From positions 7,183,589-7,247,588 of the forward strand of contig CM063246.1 in the NCBI GenBank assembly GCA_032158295.1: a DNA stretch of 64,000 nucleotides. The letters run 5' to 3'. The translations under genes were made by a program, and so were the position numbers. Positions 9,301-21,500 of the stretch are shown here, one piece after another. This DNA is from Pycnopodia helianthoides. Lineage: Eukaryota > Echinodermata > Asteroidea > Forcipulatida > Asteriidae. The notes under the pieces are model-generated. The model was not told the origin of the DNA, searched no databases, and saw only the letters and a list, made by a program, of their open reading frames with translations. How positions within the stretch are numbered: the stretch's first letter is position 1; the number at the start of each line of letters is the position of its first letter.

Positions 9301-11830
9301 GTAATTACTTGACCTACATGTAGGACAAATCTCAAGGAAGTGGCTTAGGATGTGGCTAACACTTGACAAGTGGATTATACAATCCACACTCTTTAAAGAC
9401 ACTGGACACCTTTGGTAATTGTCAAAGACCAGTCTTCTCACTTGGTGTATCTCAACATATGCACAAAATAACAAACCTGTGAAAATTTGAACTCAATTGG
9501 TCGTCGAAGTTGCGAGATAATAATGGAAGAAAAACACCCTTGTCACACGAAGTTGTGTGCTTTCAGATGCTTGATTTCGAGACCTCACGCGTGAGGTCTC
9601 AAAATCAATTCAAATATTTTACTTCTTTCTCAAAAACTACGTTACTTCAGAGGGAGCCGTTTCTCACAATGCTTTATACCATCAACAGCTCTCCATGGCT
9701 CGTTACCAATTAAGTTTTTATGCTAACAATTATTTTTAATAGTTACCAATAGTGTCCAGTGCCTTTAAGTGCCTAACAACATTGATCTGTCAGGGCTCAT
9801 CAACACCAGTTACCTGCATTTGGGGAGCTCTGATTGCTGCAAACAACACCAGCGTTCATGACACAGCTCCCACTAGTCGGGCCCTTACTCTGGCACTGCG
9901 CCAGGAACTCCTGCCATCTTGAACAGCTGAAATCCAACGACTGCCTCAGGTCCTTCGGGCCGGTCCCTCCCGTCTCCTTGGGATGGAGGGCCGTCGCCGA
10001 GAGCGCGTAGTGGAATCCGAGCTGCTGGCACGCAGCCATGGCCTCGTCTATGCCCCACTTGTCGTGACACACCGGTAGCCACTGGTTTCCATACAGGACT
10101 TCTACAGCCCCTTGGAAGGGCGACTCTCCCCCCACAAGCCGGACTGAACGTAAACAAAACAAACAAAACTTATGAAACTTCACGACAGAACAATGTCTCA
10201 AAATCATTGATTAAAGGAACATTACGGAGTTGGTAAGAAAAAAACTTGTAAAATATACTTTTTGATCACAGATTTACATAAAACTTACACGGTCTAATGA
10301 TGATGATAGTAGAAAACAAAACATCCCTTGAAATATTTCTGTCTGAAATGCCATATTTGATGAGAAAGGAATAAACTAATTTTCCGATTGGAGTTTATCG
10401 CTCAGTGAGCGTTTTTATTCATTTGTTAAATCTATATGATTTCATGCAAATGTGTAATCGGTTTTTCACTATTTTCTTGTGACCCAGATGGCCGATCAAT
10501 CTCAAACTTCTACAGGTTTGTCAGTTTATGTATATGGTGGATTACATAAAGTGCTTACACTGCCGGCAACTGTTTTGTTAGCAAAAACCAATAATTATAT
10601 CGTTTAACCTGGTAGTGGTTTCTGTTGACAAAATACAGCAGCATCTTCTGCCCACTGACAGCTCTGCGTAAGGGGTTTGATGTGGGAGCACTGCCCAAGG
10701 TTGCTCTCATTCCCAGCACATTTAAACTCCTCGTTAAACATCGGACCCTGTCCCTGACGAAACTGTGCACCACCGATCGTCGCCAGACCCAGCGGGTCTG
10801 CATGTAGGAAACCTAGCTGGCGACACACCACATCAGCATTGCTCGGATGCCAGTTACCAATGCAGACTGTCCGCCATTCCTCACCGACGAGGATTTCTAT
10901 CCGGCCTTGATGAAGATATCTCCCCTCCACAATCCTGACGTGGATTTCTGAAAAGCAAATTCAATGATGGAAGTATTCAAATTAACGATTCACGCAAGTT
11001 TTAAAGGAACATTACAGAATTGGTAAGAAAAAAACTTGTAAAATATACTTTTTGATCACAGATTTACATAAAACTTGCACGGTCTAATGATGATGATAGT
11101 AGAAAACATCCCCTTGAAATATTTCTGTCTGAAATGTCATATTTGATGAAAAATGAAAAAACTAATGTTCCGATTGGAGTTTATCGCTCAGTGAGCGTTT
11201 TATTCATTTGTTGAATCTATATGATTTCATGCAAATGTGTAATCGTTTTTTCACTATTTTCTCGTGACCCAGATGGCCGATCGATCTCAAACTTCTACAG
11301 GTTTGTCAGTTTATGGTGGATTACATAGTGCTTACACTGCAAGCAACTGTTTTGTTAGCAAAAACCAATTCTGTAATGTTCCTTTAAAGAGGGCGCTCTT
11401 TATGTGAGCTGCTCCACTTTTTTTTAGTCTCTGTGTCGTTGGTTGTTTTAATCCTTTTAAATCTTCTTTGCCCATCCGTGATTATTTTAATTGTACATCA
11501 TTTGAGAGCTGTTTGCCTGACATCTTGGAAGTGTTTTGGTGTACATTTTAGTCTGCAATTCCTTCACTTGTTACAATTTTAAAATGACTTTGTTTAATTT
11601 AAAAATATAGAAAGTGATAATTCAAAAATACGCAGCACCAGTATTTAGTGATTTAGTTCACACACTCCACATTTTTTAATCCACAAAAATACATTACCAT
11701 TCTTGTGTGTCAGTGATTGCGAATCGCCTGGCCCTGGAGATACTACGGACTGCTGGCTAAACACAGTCAGCATAAATATTACCACAAAAACCCTCCCCCA
11801 CATCCACATCCACCGCACTGGCATAGCCAT
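6314..11830 (-). CDS. Type I membrane protein with four SRCR domains (scavenger-receptor-like)
   Basis: Six exons join in frame on the minus strand: 11830-11698, 10947-10609, 10143-9814, 9155-8820, 7932-7579 and 6630-6314, giving 602 residues. Exon 1 encodes a signal peptide (MAMPVRW start, then a hydrophobic run VFVVIFMLTVF). Exons 2 to 5 each encode one SRCR domain (about residues 45-157, 158-267, 268-379 and 380-497). Each has the six-cysteine group A pattern and signatures such as VVCRQLGF and TVCDDNW. All splice junctions are phase 1, as expected for a shuffled SRCR module. The last exon gives a membrane helix (about 501-523) and a 75-80 residue tail with PPSY and PPDY motifs and the end DTHV. 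SRCR receptors bind microbial or extracellular ligands at the cell surface; that role is inferred here. Earlier in-frame ATGs reach back to 11902, and 11828-11830 was chosen because it begins a compact signal peptide. No paralogue name can be assigned. Confidence 0.87.
6688..7042. repeat. MITE with AACCTCGTCCCCA ends, copy 1
   Basis: The element is bounded by CAACCTCGTCCCCA at the left and GGGGACGAAGTTG at the right, an imperfect inverted repeat. A second copy lies at about 38910-39225 with the same internal words (GGTACCGGACCACGAG, TTTTGGATATGCAAATG). It sits in the last intron of the SRCR gene. The left breakpoint of the segment missing from the fold-back arm falls inside it, near 6970. Confidence 0.7.
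7281..7462. repeat. MITE, GGGCCC/CATAGAGC family copy
   Basis: Opens with CCCAATTTCATAGAGC and closes with CAACTCTATGAAAG next to GGGGGCCC. It lies in the last intron of the SRCR gene. Confidence 0.75.
7520..7567. repeat. Degenerate hexamer array (GTTGTA to GTTAGG)
   Basis: About eight successive 6-bp units drift from GTTGTA through GTTGGA and GTTAGA to GTTAGG. The array starts about 10 bases inside the intron that follows the fourth SRCR exon. It resembles interstitial telomere-like DNA only in two units. Confidence 0.6.
7955..8183 (+). repeat. piggyBac-type MITE, copy 1
   Basis: The element begins TTAACCCTCTTGCTGTC and ends GACAGTAGGAGGGTTAA. The 13-bp termini CCCTCTTGCTGTC and CCCTCCTACTGTC (read inward) match at 11 positions, and both edges are TTAA. 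TTAA targets with CCCT-starting termini are typical of the piggyBac superfamily. Copies lie at 14640-14865 and 53575-53774, with a noisy reverse copy at about 22082-22322. Confidence 0.8.
9393..9768 (+). repeat. MITE, ACTGGACAC family, copy 2
   Basis: TTAA edges are seen on both sides, with the same inverted ends as the copy at 3311-3698. It lies in the intron between the second and third SRCR exons. Confidence 0.8.
10211..10607 (+). repeat. TTAAAGGAAC-family MITE, copy 1, abutting a splice site
   Basis: Starts TTAAAGGAACATTAC and shares the whole body with 11001-11387 and 48098-48485. Its right terminus is decayed but still ends in TTTAA at 10603-10607. The T of the minus-strand splice donor after the first SRCR exon is the last base of this terminal TTAA. 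Confidence 0.75.
11001..11387 (+). repeat. TTAAAGGAAC-family MITE, copy 2 (intact ends)
   Basis: This 387-bp element has near-perfect inverted ends of about 23 bp: TTAAAGGAACATTACAG at the left and CTGTAATGTTCCTTTAA at the right. TTAA forms both edges. It lies in the first intron of the SRCR gene. No open reading frame of note is present, so it is non-autonomous. Confidence 0.85.
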
Positions 11831-12503
11831 TGTCCTGACTCTAAATGTAACATGCATGGCCAAAAAGGTCGGGTTGACTGTTCTCATCGAAATGTCACTC
11901 ATTCAATCGACAAAGCATAATTCTCGAAGACGCTGAACTGAAAATTTGCTACACAAGTACAACCACAAGTGTCAGATTGCCACCCTGAAACAAACGGCCC
12001 TCTCATGGTACAGACTTCATGGTGAACTTTTTAAAGTTTTACAAAGTTGTTGTGACTGGATGGGGTGACTCAACTGCAGTATGCTGCATCACAATGTAAT
12101 AACCAGCAATCGGAGTTGTTCATTTTTTTAAGTCAGAAATCAGAACTTCCTTCTCTCTCTGGCTTGTTGTCCTAAATAGCGCCCTCCTTTGGGAAGAAAA
12201 TGATAACTCATGCGGAATTTTGTGTGAGTTTTATTTATATTACTTGGTTTATTTATAGCCACTTCCAGCTTCAGAGTTTTGACAATACTTTATTCACAGC
12301 AAAAAAAATCTAGTTTTCACAAGCTTGATAACTTTCAACACACATTATCCGCTCGTCAGATGTCTGTAAACTATATCTAGCTGTTTATTTAATAACAATT
12401 ATATTTATCAAATACATTCTGTGATGTGAGCTCATTTTTTCCCTTCGTACAGCTCGCCTTATTATAACACCGCCCTCCATTGACTTGATCTCGTTATTTC
12501 AAG
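11831..12503. promoter_or_regulatory. Head-to-head intergenic region between the SRCR gene and TRAF7
   Basis: The two start codons point away from each other across 673 bp, so both promoters must lie here unless a distant non-coding first exon exists. An in-frame TGA at 12486-12488, just upstream of the TRAF7 ATG, argues that the TRAF7 reading frame really starts at 12504 on this transcript. A TTATAAC stretch near 12460 is too close to the ATG to be a confident TATA box. No other element was identified. Confidence 0.5.
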
Positions 12504-15500
12504 ATGGCGACTTCCGTGTTTGCGGAAGAGCCATCAGTACACCTCTTTTGCGCCGTGTGTAAAAACCTTTTTAAGGACCCTGTGATCAGTGTAGGTTGTG
12601 GGCATACATTCTGCAGGCTTTGCTTAACAGATGGGGACTCTTTGGTAGTTTTGGAAGTTTGTCCCGTGGACAGTAAACTGCTCCAAAATACATCCGTTTT
12701 TGAGAACAGGTTTGTCATTATAAAATTTGTTGTACACACCCACCATGCCCACCCAGTCTAGTCCCTGACCCTAGTTCTTGTCGTGTCTTAAAGTTGTACT
12801 GCACAAAATTAATACTAGTGGCTATATTATCAGTAATTCACCAACGACGTGCAGACCATCCACCAAGCATCGCATTAACTAGCCCAGGGCCCCAATATCA
12901 TTGAGCTGCTTAAGCAGAAAGTATTGCTTAGCAATAACAAAGTGTCTGCTAAGCAGAAATGAGCAGGATACCAGTCACAAATTGTACATGTTACTTGGTA
13001 GTTTGGCTGTTAATTTTATTAATGCATATTCCGATGGACTTTCATGTCAACTGAAGCAAAGCATTCGATAAGTCATTTTAAGTGCTAGTTTGGTATCGAT
13101 ACCACATTATTTTATTATGTAAAGTGAAGATGACGATACTGCCCTGTTGTAACAACCAAAATCAGCTTTTGCATTTTTTTTAAAAAGGTTTTCAGATACA
13201 GCTTTCTAGAATATGACTTCATTTCAGAGGGAAATATTTTCACAGAATAAATGGTTCTGGTATGAACTTTATAATTTAGCTTTCAGACTAAAATTAAACA
13301 ATTATGTTTTTTATCATAACCAATCTTGTATAATACCTTTATAAATATTTTGTTTACTTCACAGAGCAATACAAGCTCAAATTGACGAGTTGCTTGTGTA
13401 CTGTAGGAATGGAATCAAACGCTTCAACTCTCGCAATGACGAGCTCATCACGGACAGCTGCGGCTGCCCCGAGCTCGTCAAACTATCTCAGAAGAGTGAC
13501 CATGAGAAGACATGCCCTTACAGCTCTTTATCGTGCCCCAACAGCCCAGAGTGTGGCATCCTTCAGCGCCAATTCCTGGAGGACCACATCTTGAGTGTTT
13601 GCTCCTTTATCAAGTGCCATTATCAGGAGAGAGGTGAGAGGAAGTAGAGCTGTGTGATCATCCTTAACATCTCCCTTTCGTCAGGGCTCAAATTTGACAC
13701 TGGACCGCACGACCGAGGCCAGTGGTTTTAGCGTTGGGCCAGTAAACTCACGACGAATCAAGTCTGGCAGTCTTGTGTTTTTCATTTGAATAATAATACC
13801 TCACTGTGTAATATCTTTAACAAAAAGAAATGATGTTCAAATGTGGATTTATGAGTCTGGTAAATACCATTCAATTCTGTTGAGTATCAAAATATAGGCT
13901 TAAACTAATACCCACAAGACAAGTGAGATTAATCTCCTCTTATTTTTTTTCAAATAGAAACAGTTTTCATGTATTATTTTGTTGAAAGTTCTTTCTCATT
14001 ATCATTCTGGTCTTGTAAGATTTTGGTCCGGTAACAATTTTGAGCTAAAATCTCTGCAGCTCTGTGGAAATTTGCCCCCCAAATTCGAGCCGTGGCCGTA
14101 CGCAAATTTATTTTCTGCAGCACACGTCGGCTGTGGAGTCAACAGTTAAGGGATAGGGAAGAACAGCCTATCTCTTAACTGTTGACTGTATTGACGAAGT
14201 ATGCTGCAGAAAAAAAAATCGCTGGCCGTGCAGTCCAGGGGCTGGAATTTGGGCTGAATATCCATAAGATGGAAGGGCTTGTAGCTCATAATATTTACTG
14301 GACCAGATTTTTTTTTTAAAAGACCAGAGCGGAAACGAGAAGAAGAAAAATTGTCCTATACAGTTGAACTGTTAAAATTTGAACAAAGAGAAGATTTATC
14401 TCATTTGGCCTATGGGTAAGAATTCTTCATTACTCCACAAAATTGAAAGATAATTTTCAGACTGAAAGTCAACATTTGAACAAAAAAGACCGCCAAACTT
14501 TTCAAGTCATGAGTTTACCAGTACGAAGCTGCATGATAAAATCACTGGCCTCGGGCCTGTGGTACAGCGTAAATTTCAAGCTAGCCCTGCAGTCTCTTAC
14601 AATCTCCCTGATTCATACTGAAGTATGTCTGTATATTCCTTAACCCTCTTGCTGTCTGACCATTCAATACCATTCACTGTGGTTTTGAATGATAAACTAT
14701 GCCAGCCTGAAATATGATACCATGAGGGAATGCGTACACAGTACACAGTTAGTTCTGTGCACAGTTGTGCCACTGTACACAACCTTGGCAGTCGAATGGT
14801 TTCAAATGGTTGGTCAACTCACTGGAAAATGTTGCCAAGAGTCACTGACAGTAGGAGGGTTAAAGAGGGGCATCATTAAGGTCAAATTCATTTTTTGTGA
14901 TGCACTAATTTATGAAAACCTCACATTCAAACGGTGTCAAATACCATTGTATTTGATACCTGGTGTGAAATTTGCTAATGTCCCAAAGCATCCAATGTCA
15001 TCACATTTCAAATGGGTCTGTCCACTCTTGTACAGGTAATTTTTAGTTTGTTTCCCCCGATTTTCCTTGGTATACAATCAAAACGGCTTTGAATTTGACC
15101 TTTTGACCAATGACACTTTCCAGTGTGGACAGACCCGTGAATTGTTGACAATGTAATCCAACAATCCTGATGAACTTATTTAATAATATTTTGTTTCCTG
15201 GCAGGCTTTTAGCCAAGATTTGAATATAGGGTTTCCAAATTTGACTGGATTGAAAACAGGGTGTCCGAATTTTACTGGATTGAAAAACAGGGTGTCCAAA
15301 TTTTTAGCGTCGATTAGCCTCCCCCCCCCTGCAAAAATTTAATGGGCCAGTGCCCCCTTTTGGAAAATATTTACATTTTACACCCTAAAAAGTACATATT
15401 TTAAGAGTTCTAGACACACAAAAATTGTTATGTTGGCGCAACCATGGAGGACTCCATGGCGCAACGGGCCAGAAAAAATAGGGTGGTAAGGTAGGGATTT

Positions 15501-18500
15501 TTTATTGTTTTTTAATCGTCACATTCTTTGTCTTACTGGCTCCTGAACCATACTTTGATTTCATTCAAGTCTTTTTGTGTTTTCCCTGTCAGTAGGAAGG
15601 GTTTGTTGTACATATGAAAATTGTTCCAACCATGTTGTCTTTTCCTGTTAAATTGGTTTTTTCCCTGTCCCTTTACGTAACATCAAACAAGTCATGCACA
15701 AATTTTTAAATTGCTTTTCACTTTGACCTCAGGTTGTTCGTTCCATGGAACATCCCAAGCTGTTGAGGATCACTGCCAGACATGCCAATACAAATCTGCA
15801 CCATCAGTAACTACAGCAACAGAAACTAGCCGACAGGTAATGATAAAGTCATCATCTGTGTGATATTTAAGAAAGATGCTGATTTAGAATTTTTCATCGG
15901 TCTTCTTTGTCCTTCAGATTTTCTTGAAAGAAGTGAAGATGTCATTACAGGGAAGCAGGATGACGCACCGTTTATTTGGCCGAGTAAATTTTTTGTACAC
16001 TGTATACGAAAAATATTACATCCGGAATACCAGTGTTGTGACTACACTAATCTGGCTGGTGAACACTAACCAGTTCTTAAAAAACAAAACAACCATTACA
16101 ACATTGCCAACTGGTACGAGTATTTACCAATCTATGACTCTACCATGGTTATCTCCATATGTGTCCACCCATTATGTGTGTTTGGATAATTTATCAGTAT
16201 TCAGGAACAAACGTGCACTACTTACATGCATACAATATTTCATCAAGATCACAGCAGTTTAGATGAGACACAAAAATTTAACAACAAAAGATGCAAACAA
16301 AATAAAAAAATGAGAAGCAAGCATTGGCGACTTGTATGACCTTTTGGCTGATCGAGCAAAGGTCAAATGCCGAGGCCCTTCACAGTCGCTATAGGTTGTT
16401 GCTGAGGATGCAACTGGCTACTACGTCCTGTAAACCATTATTCAATTGATCTACTGTTTTTATTTTGACAGTTTGCAGGTGATGAGAACCTAAGGAAGCA
16501 AGTCCAGACGCTGACCAATAAAGTGATGCTCCTGGATGCGAGTAGAGAAGAGATGAAAGTCAACCTGGAGGCGTGCTCAAGGTACAAGATTTCAGGCTTG
16601 CTTTTCACCTGGGCCCAATTTCATGGAGCTGCTTCAAAAGCAGAAAAAACTATGCGTAAAACTTTTCTGTTGAGCAAAAATAAGCAGGATGCCAGTCACA
16701 GATGCTACATGTGACATGATATTTTGGCTGGTAACCTTATTCTCGTAAGCATGGATTTGTTGTGCTTAGCTACTTTTTATGCTTCCCCATTTTTGGTTTC
16801 TCAGCTTTGCAATTGAAAATTTTAAAAGACAATAATAATAATAATACCAGAGTCTGATATAGAGCACGTACACATACAAATAAGCTACCCAAGGTGCTGG
16901 AACTTAATGCATCTGTATATTATGGCTATATACAACAAGATTCAATATTTTATGCAATCTCAATTTTTCATGTTCACCAGTGCACAGTCTTCTTTCTGAA
17001 CTGACAACCTTTTCACTGTCTAAAAAGCCGTTGACATCTTAGAGATGAGAAATTTCAGCCTTTAATCTGAATTCAGACTTGTTTATGTCTGCCTGGTCAA
17101 AAAAGTAGCTGTTATTGTCTTCAGATATAAAGAAATCCTGCTCTTTGATCTACTTATCTAGTACTATGGATACTGTTCCTAAAAAAATCTTTTTGATGTC
17201 TTACTCCAGGGGTTACCGAAAGGTGGAGAAGCCATTATTTCAAATTACTTTCTTACTAGATCCTAAGTTTGGATTTTCAGACTCTTTTGACAGTAATGAC
17301 TCTCACTATTGTTAGAACTCACTCCGCAAACACTTTCAGTTTCTAAAAGGGTATAAGCCCTGTTTGAAACCAAAACTTCTTCCTTGAAAAGTCGTTGGGC
17401 TGCTCCTCCAAGCATTCATGTTTGCTTCTCTTTAACAGTGCCTTGGCTGACATGATGGCCAAGTACAACAGCTTAAGATTGGCAGTCGATCAACATGATG
17501 CAAAGCTGTCGTCAGCCTCCTTCAATCGGGCAAGGCGGATCGCAATGAAAACCAGGACACCTTCAGGTTGGTCATGGTCTTGTTTCAAGTGGCGTGTTGT
17601 GGCCGAGTGGTCTAAGTTCACTGGCTCCATTTGGATGATACCCTGCCTTTACATCCCTTACAGACTGTGAAGGGGGTAACCCTGTTTCAGCCCCAGGAGC
17701 AGGTGGCAAAGTCCCTTTGGGTTAAAGTTGATGGGTCAACAGCCAAATCGTTAAGTGTAGCCCTCCCTTGAGTGGCCGTTCGGCCCTGGATTTTAGGGAT
17801 ATTAAAAAAATTTATAAAAGGAGCCCCAAAGGGTTTCAAAATGGTTTCCCTTTTCCATGCCCAATTAACATGCTTTGGGAAAACGGACGTGAAGGATTAA
17901 AATGAAATTTGGTGTGCTGATTTGATCATTGGGGAAACCCGAACCAAATTTTATGTTGTTTGGTTAATATTTTTTGAGTTATGGGTTAACAAATTTTGAT
18001 AATTAGCTGACCTGCTATGTTGGGAAATTTAAATATCTCCAAAAGTAAAGCACCTACAGAGACAAAATGTTTTCTCTTTTTTAAAGCTCTTGAAATGGCC
18101 CACTTGATAACGTGAAATCAAAATCTTACCGCATACACAAAAAATTAAGCAAATCTGCCCTTGACAATTGGGATTTGCAAAAATGTGTATTTTTCAAATG
18201 CATATTTTTCCCCCCTTTCGCAACATTTTCAGAAAGTTTTGGGTTTAGGGCACTTTAATAGTTATTGAGTATGATTTTTTTTGACATTGGTTAGTAGGGA
18301 CAAAAACTTAAAATGTATGAACTCCCATGTACATGAAAAAATTTGTGACAGGTAACCCTTTTGCTCATTTCTGTTAAAAGCAGAAAATTTTTAAGCTTTT
18401 TTTTTTTTGCTTAAGAGTCTGTTGAAATTGGGCCCTTTTTCAGGTCCCACTTTCAATAGAGCCCCCTTTTAGCAGAAAAAAAAAAAAAGTTTTTAAAATT

Positions 18501-21500
18501 GTCTACTAAGTAAAAAGTGGCGGGGTACCGTCACAGTCATTTAAAAATGAGAACATTATTTGGCCTTTACCTTTGTTAAGGGAACATTTTTTTCTTTAAT
18601 GCCCATCCAATTTTTTCCCGAAAAAAGTTGCTGAAAAGGGGGAAAAAATATGCATTTTGAAAAATACACAAATTTTTGCAATCAATGTAGAGGTGATATT
18701 TGCTTTATTTTTTGTGGTTGCGGTATGAATTTTTTTGATTTACGTTATCAAATGTGGGCCATTTCAAGAGCTTTTTAAAAGTGAATACATTTTTTTCTCT
18801 GTAGGTGCTTTACTTTGGAGTTGAATGTCCAAACATAGCGGTCATGCTAATTAGTTTAAAAGTTTTGTTAACCCATAAAATCAAAAAATAATTAACAAAC
18901 AACATAAATTTGGGGGTTTGGGGTTTCTCAATGAGTCAAATCAGCACACCAAATTTCATTTTAAACCTTCAAAGTCAGGTCAAAAGAAAGTTTGTTTTTA
19001 CTGGAAGGACCATTTTGACCTTGGAGCCCCTTTTTATTTTTATTAGATATGCCCAACTCCAACCCAAAGGCCCAACGGCCCCCTCAGGTGAGGGCTTTAA
19101 ATTAATGATTTTGGGCTGTTGACCCAAATCAAATGACCAGAGCACGTTGCCACCTGCCTTCCCGGGGGGCCCCGAAACGGGTTACCCCCTTCACAGTCTG
19201 TAGGATGTAGCATGGGTTTTCATCCACTGGGAGCCAAATGAACCAGACCCACTCGGGGGGGGGCCCCAACACGCCACTTGAAACAGGACCATGACCACTG
19301 AAGGGTTTTCCTGGTTTTATTGCGACCCCTTGCCCGATTGAAGGAGGCTTTACGACAGCTTTGCATTTATGTTTTATTTGAATGCCAATTTAAGCTGTTG
19401 GTTCGGCCATCAAAGTCAGCCAAGCATGTTAAAGAGAAGAAACATGAATGCTTGGGGAGCAGCCAAAAAGACTTTTTAAGGAAAGAAGTTTTGGTTTCAA
19501 CAGGCTTATACCTTTTTAGAAACTGAAAGTGTTTGCGGGAGGTGTCGTTCTAACTTGGGAGAGTCATTATGTCAAAAAAAAATCTGAAAATCCAAACTTG
19601 GATCTAGAAGAAAGTAATTTGAAATAATGGCTTTCCACCTTTCGGTAACCCCTGGAGTAAGACATCAAAAAGATTTTTTGGAAACGTATCTATGGGACTA
19701 GTAAGTAGATTCAAAGAGAGGATTTCTTTAAATCTAAAAGACAATAACGCTACTTTTTTGACCAGGCAGACATAAACAGTCTGAATCAGTTTAAAAGGGC
19801 CCTGAAATTTTTCATCTTTTAAAATGTCAAGGGTTTTTTTTAGACAGTAAAAAAGGTTGTCATTTTCAAAAAGGGAAGACTGTGCCTGGTGAACATGAAA
19901 AATTGAGATTGCATAAATATTGAATTTTGTTGTATATAGCCATAATTTTACAGATGCTTAATTTTCAGCACCTTGGTGGGCTTATTTGTATGTTTTCGTG
20001 CTCTATTTCAGATTTCTGGTATTATTATTATTATTGTTTTTTAAAAATTTTTCCCAATTGCAAAGCTGAGAAACAAAAAGGGGGAAAGCAAAAAAAAAGT
20101 AGTAAGCACAAAAAAAACCCCATGCTTAGGGAAAATAAGGGTTTAAACAGAAAAAAAATATCATGTAAAATTTGTAGCATCTGTGACGGCATCCTGCTTA
20201 TTTTTGCTCAACAGGAAAGTTTTTCGCATAGTTTTTTCTGCTTTGAACCCAGCTCCATGAAATTGGGCCCGGGGGATCCCAAAGCCTGAATCTTGTACCT
20301 GAGCACCCCCCCTTCCAGGTTTGACTTTTTTCTTCTTTTACTCGAAATCCGGGAAAGCATCCTTTATTGGTTTAAAGGTTGGACTTGCTCCTTGGGTTTC
20401 TCTCACCTGCAAAACTTTTCAAAAAAAAAACGTTTTCAATTGAATAATGGTTTTAGGACTTTTAAGAAAGCAGTTGCATCCTCAGCAAAAACCATAGACT
20501 GTAAAGGGGCCCCCCCTTCGGCATTTGACCTTTGCTCGATCAGCCAAAGGTCTTTACAAGTGGGCCAAATTTGCTTGCTTCTCATTTTTTTTATTTTGTT
20601 TGATCTTTTGTTGTTAAATTTTTGTGTCTATCAAAATGCTGGATCTTGAGGGGAAATTTGTATCATGTAAGTAGTGGCACGTTTTTTCCCAAAAATATGA
20701 TAAATTATCCAAAACACAACATAATGGGTGGAACATTGGAGAAAAACCAGGGTTTTAGAGTCATAGTTTGGAAATTTTACTGTACCGTTGGCAATGTTGT
20801 AATGGTTGTTTTTTTTTTTTAAGAATTTGGTAGTGTTCACAACCCCAGATTAGTGTGTCAACAACACTGGTTTTTCGGATGAAATATTTTTCGTATACAG
20901 TGTCCCAAAAAATTTACTCGGCCAAATAAACGGGGGTTTCATCCTGTTCCTGTAATGACATCTTCATTTTCTTTCAAGAAAATCTGGAAGGACAAAGAAG
21001 GACCGATGAAAAATTCTAAATCAGCATCTTTCTTAAATATCACACAGATGATAAACTTTTATCTACTTACCTGTCGGCTAGTTTTGTTGCTGTAGTTACT
21101 GATGGTGCAGATTTGTATTTGGCATGTCTGGCAGTGATCCTCAACAGCTTGGGTTTGTTCCATGGAACGAACAACCTGAGGTCAAAAGTGAAAAAGCAAT
21201 TTAAAAAAATTTGTGCATGACTTGTTTGATGTTACGTAAAGGGACAGGGAAAAAAACCAATTTTAACAGAGAAAAAGACAAAAATGGTTTGGAACAATTT
21301 TCATATGTACAACAAAACCCTTTCTCTACTTGACAGGGAAAACACAAAAAAACTTGAATGAAATTTAAAGTATGGTTTTGGAGCCAGGAAGACAAAGAAT
21401 GTGACGATTAAAAAACAATAAAAAAAACCCTACCTTACCACCCATTTTTTTGGCCCGTTGCGCCATGGGAGTCCTCCAGGGGTTTCGCCCAACATAACAA

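Noticed and set aside
9510..9713. Short frame seen repeatedly at 3405, 9510 and 28192
   Set aside because: It lies inside the ACTGGACAC-family MITE and recurs only because the element does.
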